From: Caulobacter sp. BP25
Lineage (GTDB): Bacteria; Pseudomonadota; Alphaproteobacteria; Caulobacterales; Caulobacteraceae
Direction of reading: 5' to 3'
Length of the DNA stretch: 64,000 nucleotides
Assembly (NCBI RefSeq): GCF_002737755.1
Contig: NZ_PEGH01000017.1
Location: 620,001 to 684,000 of the forward strand
Shown here: positions 55,003-63,321 of the stretch, piece after piece
Layout: each line of letters starts with the position of its first letter
How positions within the stretch are numbered: the stretch's first letter is position 1
Notes under the pieces: generated by a model
What the model saw: only the letters and a program-made list of their open reading frames with translations
What the model was told of the DNA's origin: nothing
Databases searched by the model: none
Program-made: the position numbers and the translations under genes

Positions 55003-56283
55003 TCAGGCCTTGCGGAACCGCGCGGCGAAGAAGCCGTCCTGGCCGCCGTCCAGCTGGTGCGGCAGCAGGCGCAGCGTGCCGCGCGGGGTCAGGCTCGCTT
55101 CCGGCGCGCCGCCTTCGCCGGGCGCGATGGGGTCCAGCGCCATGTCCGGGCGGCGGGCCAGGAAGGCCTCGACCTGGGCCTCGCCCTCCTCGGGCTCCAG
55201 CGAGCAGACGCAGTAGACCAGGCGCCCGCCGGGCTTGAGGCGATCGGCGGCGCTGTCGAGGATGCGGGCCTGGACGCCGGCGAGGCTCGCGACATCGCCC
55301 GGCCGCGCGGCCCACAGCACGTCTGGGTGCCGGCGGAAAGTGCCGGTGGCGCTGCACGGGGCGTCCAGCAGGATGGCGTCAAAGGTCCGTTCGTCGTCCC
55401 AGGCCGCGCCGTCGGCGGCGACCACTTCGGCGGTGAGGCCGGTGCGGACCAGGTTCTCTTCCAGGCGCTTGAGGCGCGCGGCCGAGCGATCGAGGGCGAC
55501 GACGTCCGCGCCGGCGGCCGCCAGCTGCAGGGTCTTGCCGCCGGGCGCGGCGCAGAGGTCGAGCACGGCCTCGCCGGCCTTGACGTCCAGCAGGCGGGCG
55601 GGAATGGCGGCGGCGGCGTCCTGCACCCACCAGGTCCCATCCTCGAAGCTGGGCCAGGCGGCGACGTCGCCCTTGCGACGCAAGCGTAAGGAGCCACCGG
55701 GCAGGATCTCGCCCTCCAGCGCCTGCGCCAGGGCGGCCGAGTCGGCGTCGGGCTTGAGCGAGAGGTCGGTGGCCGGCTCCAGCGCGATCTGACCGGCGAT
55801 CTCGCGCGCCGTGGCCTCGCCGAACGCGGCGACCCAGCGCGAATAGAGCCAGGGCGGGGCCAGCAAGGTCGGGTCGTTGCTGGGCGGGGCGTCGCGCAGC
55901 AGGCCGCGCAGGACGGCGTTGACCAGGCCCTTGAACGGGCGGCTGGTCTTGTTGGCGCCGGCCAGCTCGACCGAGGTGGCCACGGCGGCGAAGGCCGGGA
56001 CCTCCAGGTGGAAGGCCTGGGCCGCGCCGAGGCGCAGCAGGTGCATGACCCGGTCCGGCGGCGCCTTCTGCAGGCGCGCGGCGAGGGCGCGGTCGATGGG
56101 GCCAAGGTGGCGCAGCACGGCCATGGCCAGGGCGCGGGCAAAGGCCCGCTCGCGCGGTTCGAGGAAGCGGAAACCGTTGGCCGAGGCGGCTTCGTCGAGG
56201 CCGCCGCGCCGCGACAGGGCCGCGTCGATCAGGGTCAGGGCGGCTTCCCGGGCGGGGAGGCCGTCGTTCAATTCTTGAGTCAC
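55003..56283 (-). CDS. rsmB: 16S rRNA (cytosine-C5)-methyltransferase RsmB/Fmu type
   Basis: A 426-aa enzyme: N-terminal NusB-like RNA-binding domain (residues 10-135) and C-terminal SAM methyltransferase with LDLCAAPGGKTLQLA, DAPCSATGTFRRHPDV (one active Cys) and VYCVCSLEPEEGE (the second, catalytic Cys region). Methylates C967 in E. coli. It is slightly divergent in the linker. It is divergent from the SdhAF4-like gene, 92 bp apart. Confidence 0.95.
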   Translation of the reverse strand: MTQELNDGLPAREAALTLIDAALSRRGGLDEAASANGFRFLEPRERAFARALAMAVLRHLGPIDRALAARLQKAPPDRVMHLLRLGAAQAFHLEVPAFAAVATSVELAGANKTSRPFKGLVNAVLRGLLRDAPPSNDPTLLAPPWLYSRWVAAFGEATAREIAGQIALEPATDLSLKPDADSAALAQALEGEILPGGSLRLRRKGDVAAWPSFEDGTWWVQDAAAAIPARLLDVKAGEAVLDLCAAPGGKTLQLAAAGADVVALDRSAARLKRLEENLVRTGLTAEVVAADGAAWDDERTFDAILLDAPCSATGTFRRHPDVLWAARPGDVASLAGVQARILDSAADRLKPGGRLVYCVCSLEPEEGEAQVEAFLARRPDMALDPIAPGEGGAPEASLTPRGTLRLLPHQLDGGQDGFFAARFRKA

Positions 56284-56375
56284 CGCCTCGCCGTGCCAAG
56301 AGGCGGGCGCGAGCGCAAGCGGATTCGCACCGCGAGCGGTGGCAAGGCGCCCCTGTGCGGTGCTAAACTCGGCTC

Positions 56376-56600
56376 ATGTCCGACCTTCCCGACGCCTCGC
56401 CCGAAGCTGTTCCCGAAGTCCCCGGCGCCGCCCCCGGCAAGGCTTTGAGCCCCGCCGCCCGCCGCGCCCTGGAAGAGGCCGCCGCCCGCCGCGCGGCCGA
56501 AGAGGCGCTGTCGCTTCCTCCCGAACAGGGTGGCCGAGAAGGCCCCGAACCGACCCGCTTCGGCGACTGGGAGAAGAAGGGCGTGGCGGTCGACTTCTGA
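56376..56600 (+). CDS. DUF1674 / succinate dehydrogenase assembly factor 4-like
   Basis: A 74-aa protein whose C-terminal GGREGPEPTRFGDWEKKGVAVDF is the DUF1674 signature shared with mitochondrial SDHAF4, which binds flavinylated SdhA. The N-terminal half is Ala/Pro-rich and disordered. The function here is inferred from the eukaryotic relatives. Confidence 0.85.
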   Translation: MSDLPDASPEAVPEVPGAAPGKALSPAARRALEEAAARRAAEEALSLPPEQGGREGPEPTRFGDWEKKGVAVDF

Positions 56601-56738
56601 CCAACGGCCGCGCTGGACGAGAAGGCGCTGGACGCGGCCGACGCCACGGCGCGACACTCCAGATCCGGATCGCGGCGATTATCTTGTCTTGGTCTGACAT
56701 CCAGAGTCGGCGTCAGCTGGCGGATCGGACAGAGAGTC

Positions 56739-59276
56739 ATGTCGCGCGAGGGCTTCAACGGACTGACTGAGGCCGAGGCGACCAGACGGCTCGCCGAATT
56801 TGGCTCCAACGCCTTGCCGCGCGCCACGGGGCGGGGCCTGGCCCGGATCCTCCTCGACACCCTGCGCGAGCCGATGTTCCTGCTGCTGATCGGGGCCGCC
56901 GGCCTTTATTTGGTGCTGGGGGACCTGGGCGAGGGCCTGTTCCTGATGGCGGGCGCCGTGGCGACCATTGGACTGGTCGTGCTGCAGGAAGCGCGCAGCG
57001 AGCGGGCGCTGTCGGCCCTGCGCGATTTGTCCCAGCCCTACGCGCGGGTGGTGCGCGACGGCGTCGAGGCGCGGCTGGCGGCGCGGGACCTGGTTCCAGG
57101 CGACATCATCCTGATCGGCGAGGGCGAGCGGCTGCCGGCCGACGGCGTGCTGGTCGGCGGCGACGTCCTGAGCGTTGATGAGTCGGCCCTGACCGGCGAG
57201 TCCGCCCCGGTCTCCAAGCGTCCCTTGACCGAAGGCGAGGCGATCGACGCCGACGCTCAGCCCGGCGCGGAGACCGGACCCTATCTCTTCTCGGGCGCCT
57301 TGGTGGTGCGCGGCCAGGCGGTGGCCAGGGTCAGCAAGACCGGCTCCGGGACGGCGCTGGGTCGCATCGGGGTCTCTCTGGCCGCGATCGTCCAGCAGCC
57401 CACGCCATTGCAGAAGACCGCCGGACGCCTGGTGACGCTGCTGGGCGCGATGGCCATCGCTTTTTGCGTGGTCGTGGCCATCGCCTATGGCCTGCTGCGC
57501 GGAGACTGGGTCGGTGGCGTCCTGGCCGGCGTGACCGTCGCCATCGCGCTGATCCCCGAGGAATTCCCGATGGTGCTGGCCGTCTTCCTGGCGCTGGGCG
57601 CCGGACGCCTGGCGCGGCGCAAGGTGCTGGTGCGACGCAGCGCGGTGATCGAGGCCTTGGGCGGCGCGTCGTTCCTCTGCGTCGACAAGACCGGCACCCT
57701 GACCGAGAACCAGATGCGCGTGGCGCGGATCTGGACATCGGGCGAGGATTGGGCCGTCAGCGCCGATGTCCCTTTATCCGCTCCCGCGCACGCCTGTTTG
57801 CGCGTGGCTGGACTGGCCTGCGCCGTCCGTCCCGTCGATCCCATGGACAAGGCCGTCCGGGCGCTGCTGGGCGGCCCAGAGCCCGAGACGCCAGATGCGC
57901 CGGAACGCACCTGGCCTCTGCGGCCCGAGCGCATGGCCATGGTTCAGGCCTGGCGCGGGCCACAGGATCAGTGGCGTATCGCCGCCAAGGGCGCGCCTGA
58001 GGCGATCTTCCGGCTGTGCCGATTGTCGGACGCTCAAGTCGGCGAGCTGGCCCCCATCGTGGAGCGGTTCGCCCGCCTAGGACTGCGCGTGCTCGGCGTG
58101 GCGTCCTGCTTGACGGGTGGGGCGCTGCTCGATGCTCCCGAGGACGCGCCCTTCACGTTCGAGGGGTTGATCGGCTTCCTGGATCCTGTTCGCGCGGACG
58201 TCCCGGCGGCCCTGAAAGAGGCTCAAGGAGCGGGCATCGCCGTGGTCATGATCACGGGCGATCATCCCGCCACCGCCCTGGCGGTCGCCGAGACCGCCGG
58301 ACTGGACGCCTCGGGCGGGGTGATGATCGGCGCGGAGATCGCCGCGCTAGACGACGCGGCCCTGGCCGAGCGCCTGCGCCAGACCCGCCTTTTCGCCCGT
58401 ATAACGCCGGACCAGAAGTTGCGGATCGTCCAGGCCTTGAAGGCCGACGGCCAGGTCGTGGCCATGACCGGCGACGGCGTCAATGACGCGCCGGCCTTGG
58501 AGGCGGCCCATATCGGCATCGCCATGGGCCAGAAGGGCACCGACGTGGCGCGCGAGGCCGCCGACCTCGTCATTCTGGATGACAGTTTCGCCTCGATCGT
58601 GGGCGGGGTGCGACTGGGGCGGCGGATCTTCGCCAACCTGCGCAAGGCGTTGGTCTATGTCACAGCCATCCACGTTCCGATCGCCGGCGTCGCCCTCATT
58701 CCGATCGTCATGGGCCTGCCGCCGCTGCTGTATCCGATGCACGTGGTGTTCTTGGAGCTATTGATTGATCCCGTCTGCGCCATGGTGTTCGAGGCTGAGC
58801 CAGGCGGCGCGCACGCCATGCAGCATCCGCCGAGGCGGCGGGACGAGCCGCTGTTTGGACCCCGCCAGGTGGGCCTGGCCCTGCTGCAGGGCGCCGGCGT
58901 TCTGGCCATGGTGCTGGGGGTCTATGTCTGGGCGCTGGGTCATCATCCAGAAAGCCAGGCGCGCGGCGCGGCTTTTCTGACGCTGGTGGCGGGCAATCTG
59001 ATCCTGGCCCTGGCCGACGCCTCGTCTTCGGGCGGCCGACTATTCGCGCCTCATCGCCGAATCTACTGGACCATCACCGCTGCGGCGTCCGGCGCCCTGG
59101 TCCTGATCTTCACCGTCCCGGCCCTGGCCGCCATTTTCAAGGTCGCGCCGCCGTCGCCGGGCCTGCTGTTCGCGGCCCTGGGGCTGGCGATGGTCGGCGG
59201 CGGCTGGTTCGGGGTGGTTCGCGCGTTGGGCCGACGTCCGTCGCTCACACCCCCGCGATCTCCTCGATCACCTTAA
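56739..59276 (+). CDS. P-type cation-transporting ATPase
   Basis: An 845-aa P-type ATPase of the cation (P2/P3-like) group. N-terminal cation-ATPase domain, TGES at 152-155 in the actuator, M4 motif PEEFP near 272-276, phosphorylation DKTGTLTENQ at about 316, hinge GDGVNDAP near 577-584, and about 10 TM helices. PEEFP replaces the PEGLP of Ca pumps, so specificity is uncertain. It is plus strand with a 138-bp upstream region. Its last 32 bp overlap the convergent pyrF. Confidence 0.92.
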   Translation: MSREGFNGLTEAEATRRLAEFGSNALPRATGRGLARILLDTLREPMFLLLIGAAGLYLVLGDLGEGLFLMAGAVATIGLVVLQEARSERALSALRDLSQPYARVVRDGVEARLAARDLVPGDIILIGEGERLPADGVLVGGDVLSVDESALTGESAPVSKRPLTEGEAIDADAQPGAETGPYLFSGALVVRGQAVARVSKTGSGTALGRIGVSLAAIVQQPTPLQKTAGRLVTLLGAMAIAFCVVVAIAYGLLRGDWVGGVLAGVTVAIALIPEEFPMVLAVFLALGAGRLARRKVLVRRSAVIEALGGASFLCVDKTGTLTENQMRVARIWTSGEDWAVSADVPLSAPAHACLRVAGLACAVRPVDPMDKAVRALLGGPEPETPDAPERTWPLRPERMAMVQAWRGPQDQWRIAAKGAPEAIFRLCRLSDAQVGELAPIVERFARLGLRVLGVASCLTGGALLDAPEDAPFTFEGLIGFLDPVRADVPAALKEAQGAGIAVVMITGDHPATALAVAETAGLDASGGVMIGAEIAALDDAALAERLRQTRLFARITPDQKLRIVQALKADGQVVAMTGDGVNDAPALEAAHIGIAMGQKGTDVAREAADLVILDDSFASIVGGVRLGRRIFANLRKALVYVTAIHVPIAGVALIPIVMGLPPLLYPMHVVFLELLIDPVCAMVFEAEPGGAHAMQHPPRRRDEPLFGPRQVGLALLQGAGVLAMVLGVYVWALGHHPESQARGAAFLTLVAGNLILALADASSSGGRLFAPHRRIYWTITAAASGALVLIFTVPALAAIFKVAPPSPGLLFAALGLAMVGGGWFGVVRALGRRPSLTPPRSPRSP

Positions 59277-59934
59277 GCGCCGCCTCGCGCGGATCGTTCG
59301 CGGCGGTGATCGGGCGGCCGCAGACCAGATGGCTGGCGCCGGCGCGGATGGCGGCTTCAGGCGTGGCGGCGCGGGCCTGGTCGTTCTTGGCCGACCAAAA
59401 GGGGCGCACGCCGGGGGTGACGATGAGAAAGCCCGGACCGGCGATCTCGCGGGCCAGCGCGGCTTCGTGCGGCGAGGAGACGATGCCGTCGACACCGCAG
59501 TCGATGGCCTGGCGCACCCTGCGCTCGACCAGCTCGCGGGCGCTGAAGGCGTAGCCCATCTCGATCAGGTCGGCGTCGGTCAGGCTGGTCAGCACCGTGA
59601 CGGCCAGGATCTTCAGCGAGGAATCGCCCCGCGCCTGGACCGCCGCCTTCATGACCTGCGGCTCAGCATGGACGGTCAGCAAATCGCAACCGCTCCCTGC
59701 CAGGACACGGGCCGAGCGCTCGACCGTCGCGCCGATGTCGTGGAGCTTCCAGTCAAGGAAGATCGACTTGCCCGACGCCTTCAGTTCGCGGGCCAGGGTC
59801 ATGCCGTCGCTGGCCAGCAGTTCCAGGCCAATCTTGTAGAAGCTGACCGTGTCGCCCAGGCGCTCGACCATGTCGCGGGCCTCGTCGACGGTGGGCAGGT
59901 CGAGCGGCACGATCAGGCGCGGGTCGGCGGTCAT
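59245..59934 (-). CDS. pyrF: Orotidine 5'-phosphate decarboxylase
   Basis: A 229-aa TIM barrel, last step of UMP synthesis. RLIVPLDLPTVDEARDMVE, the catalytic K/D tetrad in FLDWKLHDIGATVERS, and VTPGVRPFWSAKNDQARAATPEAAI. The DWKLHDI motif marks the short bacterial group. It overlaps the end of the P-type ATPase gene by 32 bp, tail to tail. Confidence 0.97.
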   Translation of the reverse strand: MTADPRLIVPLDLPTVDEARDMVERLGDTVSFYKIGLELLASDGMTLARELKASGKSIFLDWKLHDIGATVERSARVLAGSGCDLLTVHAEPQVMKAAVQARGDSSLKILAVTVLTSLTDADLIEMGYAFSARELVERRVRQAIDCGVDGIVSSPHEAALAREIAGPGFLIVTPGVRPFWSAKNDQARAATPEAAIRAGASHLVCGRPITAANDPREAALKVIEEIAGV

Positions 59935-60033
59935 CTTCTAGTCCCCATGTTTGGTCGCAAGGGTTGGCGCGCGCGACGGTCCGCTCTAGGACAGAGCAAA
60001 GCTTGGGCGCGATCTGAAAGGTAGGGACGTCGA

Positions 60034-60729
60034 ATGACCGAGGCCAAACTCGCCGTCAACTTCTTCGTCGCGCTGTTTGCTCTGATCGACCCGATCGGCA
60101 ACGTGCCGCTGTTCGCCGCCGCCACCCTGGGCGCGGCTGCGGCGGGGCGGCGGATGGTGGCCGTCTATATCGGCCTGTTCATGACCGCGTTCCTGATCTT
60201 CTTCTATTTCACGGGCGTTGGCCTGTTGGCCTTCTTCGGCATCTCGATGCCGGCCTTCCGGATCGCCGGCGGCATCATCCTGTTCATTCTGGGCTTGGAC
60301 ATGGTGCGCGACGACTTCACCACCATGTTCGCCGACGCCGCCGAGGGCGTGGAGGACCAGTCGCCCCGCGCCTACGCCAAGCAGCGGTTCGAGCGGTTGA
60401 TCGTGCCGTTCGCCATGCCCCTGCTGATCGGGCCAGGCGCGATCTCGACCGTGATCATCTACGCCGCCGAGGCCAAGCCGCTGGGTCTGGCGGGCGCCGG
60501 GATCGGGGTGGCGGTGATCGCCGCCGTCTCGGCCGTGGTTGTAGCCTGTTTCTGGGCCGCGCCGCTGATCGGCCGGGTGCTGGGGCGGATCGGCATGAGC
60601 ATCGTGGTGCGGGTGCTTGGCCTGATCCTCTGCGCCCTGGCCGTTCAGTTCGTGATCGTCGGGGTCGGCGACGCCACGCGAGGCCTGATCCGCAGCGACG
60701 CCCAAGCCCCTTACGCGGAAAAGAAATAG
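60034..60729 (+). CDS. MarC family integral membrane protein
   Basis: A 231-aa protein with six TM segments: NFFVALFALIDPIGNVPLFAAAT is the MarC/YhgN opening, FRIAGGIILFILGLDMV and AMPLLIGPGAISTVIIY the family blocks. The function of MarC proteins is not settled; they were once linked to antibiotic resistance. It is divergent from pyrF. Confidence 0.9.
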   Translation: MTEAKLAVNFFVALFALIDPIGNVPLFAAATLGAAAAGRRMVAVYIGLFMTAFLIFFYFTGVGLLAFFGISMPAFRIAGGIILFILGLDMVRDDFTTMFADAAEGVEDQSPRAYAKQRFERLIVPFAMPLLIGPGAISTVIIYAAEAKPLGLAGAGIGVAVIAAVSAVVVACFWAAPLIGRVLGRIGMSIVVRVLGLILCALAVQFVIVGVGDATRGLIRSDAQAPYAEKK

Positions 60730-60774
60730 CCGGGCGTCTGGACAGGCGCGGGAGGGGGAGCCCATATCCCCTTC

Positions 60775-62025
60775 ATGCGCGCTTACGATGCAGACGTGAT
60801 CATCGCGGGCGCCGGCATGGCCGGCGCGACCCTGGCCCTGGCCCTGAAGTCCGGCGGTCTCAAACCCCTGCTGGTCGACCCCCAGCCGTTCGACGCCCAG
60901 CTGGCGCCGACCTTCGATGGGCGCAGCTCGGCCATCGCCTATTCCTCGTTCCGCCAATGGCGCGCGATCGGGGCGGGCGAGAGCTTGGAGCCGCATGCCC
61001 AGCGCATCGAGCAGATCCTGGTCACCGACGGCCGCACGCCTGGCGCGGCGGCCCGCAAGCCGCTGCCGTCGTTCCTGCGCTTTGACTCCGGCGAGATTTC
61101 GGGCCGCATCGAGGGCGAGCCGTTGGGCTATCTGGTCGAGAACCGCCAGATCCGCGCGGCCCTCTCCAAGGCTGTGATCGAGAAAGAGATTCCGGTCATC
61201 GCCCCGATGGCGGCCAAGAACCTGGAGGTCACGCCCGGCGCGGCCCGCCTGATCCTGTCGGACGGCCGGGCGCTCACCGCGCCGCTCGCCGTCAGCGCCG
61301 AGGGGCGCGGCTCGGTCCTGCGCCAGGCGGCCGGCATCGGCCACATCGGCTGGGGCTATGGCCAGAGTGGCGTCGTCTGCACGGTGAAGCTGGAGCGTCC
61401 GCACGAGGGCGTCGCCCACGAATATTTCCTGCCCAGCGGTCCGTTCGCCATCCTGCCGCTGACCGAGAACCGCGCCAGCCTGGTCTGGACCGAGAGCACG
61501 GCGCGCGGCGAGGCCCTGAGGAACGCGTCGCCTGAGATTTTCCACGCCCACCTGATGCGCCGGTTCGGCGATTTCCTGGGGAGAGTGGAGGTGGTCGGGC
61601 CGACCTTCGTCTATCCGCTGTCGCTGCTACTGGCCGAACGGATGACCGCGCCGCGCCTGGCCTTGATCGGCGACGCCGCCCACGGCGTGCACCCGATCGC
61701 CGGGCAGGGGTTGAACCTGGGCCTGAAGGACGCAGCGGCCCTGGCCGAGGTGCTGGTCGAGGCCGTCCGCAACGGCGAGGACATCGGCGCCGAGGCGGTG
61801 CTGGAGCGCTACGCCCGCTGGCGGCGGTTCGACACCGTCACCAACGCTCTCGCCTTCGACGCCTTCGTGCGGATCTTCTCGAACGACAACCCGCTGCTGC
61901 GCGTGGCGCGCGGGGCTGGCCTGGCGGTGGTCAACCGCATCGCTCCGGCCCGCCGGTTCTTCATGCACGAAGCCGGCGGCGGGGTGGGCGATCTGCCGAA
62001 GCTGTTGCGGGGTGTAGCGCTTTAG
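60775..62025 (+). CDS. UbiH/UbiF/COQ6-type FAD-dependent monooxygenase
   Basis: A 416-aa flavoprotein hydroxylase of ubiquinone synthesis. The FAD GxGxxG is in IIAGAGMAGATLALAL near residue 10, DG at the LSDGRALTAPLAV strand, and the second FAD motif LIGDAAHGVHPIAGQGLNLGLKDAAAL near 297-323. Which ring position it hydroxylates cannot be told. ATG 60775 sits 45 bp after marC. Confidence 0.94.
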   Translation: MRAYDADVIIAGAGMAGATLALALKSGGLKPLLVDPQPFDAQLAPTFDGRSSAIAYSSFRQWRAIGAGESLEPHAQRIEQILVTDGRTPGAAARKPLPSFLRFDSGEISGRIEGEPLGYLVENRQIRAALSKAVIEKEIPVIAPMAAKNLEVTPGAARLILSDGRALTAPLAVSAEGRGSVLRQAAGIGHIGWGYGQSGVVCTVKLERPHEGVAHEYFLPSGPFAILPLTENRASLVWTESTARGEALRNASPEIFHAHLMRRFGDFLGRVEVVGPTFVYPLSLLLAERMTAPRLALIGDAAHGVHPIAGQGLNLGLKDAAALAEVLVEAVRNGEDIGAEAVLERYARWRRFDTVTNALAFDAFVRIFSNDNPLLRVARGAGLAVVNRIAPARRFFMHEAGGGVGDLPKLLRGVAL

Positions 62026-62414
62026 TCGGCTTTGCTGGCGCACCTGATCGACGTTGCGACAAGAGCGACGACGCCAACAACGAACGCGATGTCTGCCCCC
62101 AGGGATAGTCCGGTTATCCAGGCGGGATAGGACTGCTTCGGCCAAGGCCAGAGCACGATGGCCATGGCGTGGACTGCAATCGTGCAGGCTATGGTGGCCC
62201 AGAACCAGGGTTCGCGTCGCAGGGGCCAGTAAGTTCGGACGGCAAATCCTATAGCGGCCGTGGAGGTCCAGGCCAGCTGACCAACGGCCGGCAAGCCGAG
62301 CCTGTCGAAGATCAACAGCAGCGGCGCGGATAGGCCAATGATGAGCAGGCCCCACCACTTGGGGAAAGGCTCGAAGATCGAGTCTTCTCGCAGATCGAAT
62401 GGCCGCTGGGGCAT
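62022..62414 (-). CDS. Hypothetical membrane protein
   Basis: A 130-aa protein with four TM segments (WGLLIIGLSAPLLLIFDRL, VGQLAWTSTAAIGFAV, FWATIACTIAVHAMAIVLW, LGADIAFVVGVVALVATSI). No family is recognised. ATG 62412-62414. It overlaps the end of the UbiH-like gene by 4 bp, tail to tail, and lies 11 bp from the UPF0434 gene. Confidence 0.7.
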   Translation of the reverse strand: MPQRPFDLREDSIFEPFPKWWGLLIIGLSAPLLLIFDRLGLPAVGQLAWTSTAAIGFAVRTYWPLRREPWFWATIACTIAVHAMAIVLWPWPKQSYPAWITGLSLGADIAFVVGVVALVATSIRCASKAD

Positions 62415-62425
62415 GGGTTGGAGCG

Positions 62426-62623
62426 CTAAGCCTCCAGTTCCCGCGCCTCTTCGGGCAGCATGATCGGCACGCCGTCGCGGATCGGATAGGCGAGCTTCGC
62501 CGAGCGGCTGATCAGTTCGCCGGCGGCGCGGTCGTAGTCCAGCGGACCGCGGGTCACCGGGCACACCAACACTTCCAAGAGGCGCGGATCGACATCGACG
62601 GGGGGAGGGGCGGCTTGGGTCAT
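62426..62623 (-). CDS. UPF0434/YcaR-like (Trm112-type) protein
   Basis: A 65-aa protein: [49 protein letters not shown] is the Trm112/YcaR pattern. It keeps one cysteine (VCPVTRG) and lacks the second C-x2-C pair of zinc-binding relatives. The role is unknown; Trm112 proteins activate methyltransferases in eukaryotes. Confidence 0.9.
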   Translation of the reverse strand: MTQAAPPPVDVDPRLLEVLVCPVTRGPLDYDRAAGELISRSAKLAYPIRDGVPIMLPEEARELEA

Positions 62624-62632
62624 GGCGCCTGT

Positions 62633-63298
62633 CTACTGAATCGAAGTCGGTTCGTCATCGTCGCTTGCGGCCGCGTCGATCTCGAGCAGCGCCGTCAGGG
62701 TCGCCTTGCGCTCGAAGATGGTCTCGGCCTCCAGCAGGGCCTGCTTTTCCATCGGGTCGAACGGCAGGGCCATGGCCAGGCTGTTGATCAGAGCGTCGGA
62801 GGGCGCGCTCTCGGCGTCGCCCCAGTCGATGGCCAGGCCCCGGTGGTCCAGATAGCGGCGTAGGGCTGACAGCAGCCGGTCGATGTCGGCGGCGGTGCGC
62901 TCGCCGGAGCCGTCTTCACGCAGGTCGGGCTCATAGGGACTGAAGTCGACGCGCATCTGCCGGTAGGGCGTGCGCACCGGCAGCTCATCTCCGGCCCGGA
63001 ACCGGCAGAGCCCGGTCAGGGTGATCAGGTATCGGCCGTCGCTGGTCTCGGCGAAGCTGGTCACGCGGCCGGCGCAGCCGACCGGGGCCAGGGCCGGGCG
63101 CTGATGATCGCCGCCGACGCGAGTCTGGATCATGCCGATGATCCGCTCGCCGGACATGGCGTCGTCCAGCATGTTCAGATAGCGCGGCTCGAAGATGTTC
63201 AGCGGCAGCTGTCCGCCGGGCAGCAGCAGCACGCCGTCCAAGGGAAACACCGGGATCACCAGGGGCAGGTCGCCAAGCTTTCGGTAGGCCGTCGGCAT
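62633..63298 (-). CDS. LON peptidase N-terminal-domain protein
   Basis: A 221-aa stand-alone LON substrate-binding (N) domain without ATPase or protease parts: LPLVIPVFPLDGVLLLPGGQLPLNIFEPRYLNM, IGMIQTR and AGRVTSFAETSDGRYLITLTGLCRF. Such proteins are common in alphaproteobacteria beside a thioredoxin-like gene, as here. The function is not established. Confidence 0.93.
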   Translation of the reverse strand: MPTAYRKLGDLPLVIPVFPLDGVLLLPGGQLPLNIFEPRYLNMLDDAMSGERIIGMIQTRVGGDHQRPALAPVGCAGRVTSFAETSDGRYLITLTGLCRFRAGDELPVRTPYRQMRVDFSPYEPDLREDGSGERTAADIDRLLSALRRYLDHRGLAIDWGDAESAPSDALINSLAMALPFDPMEKQALLEAETIFERKATLTALLEIDAAASDDDEPTSIQ

Positions 63299-63321
63299 GG
63301 ACTCTCCGTGTGACTGAGACC

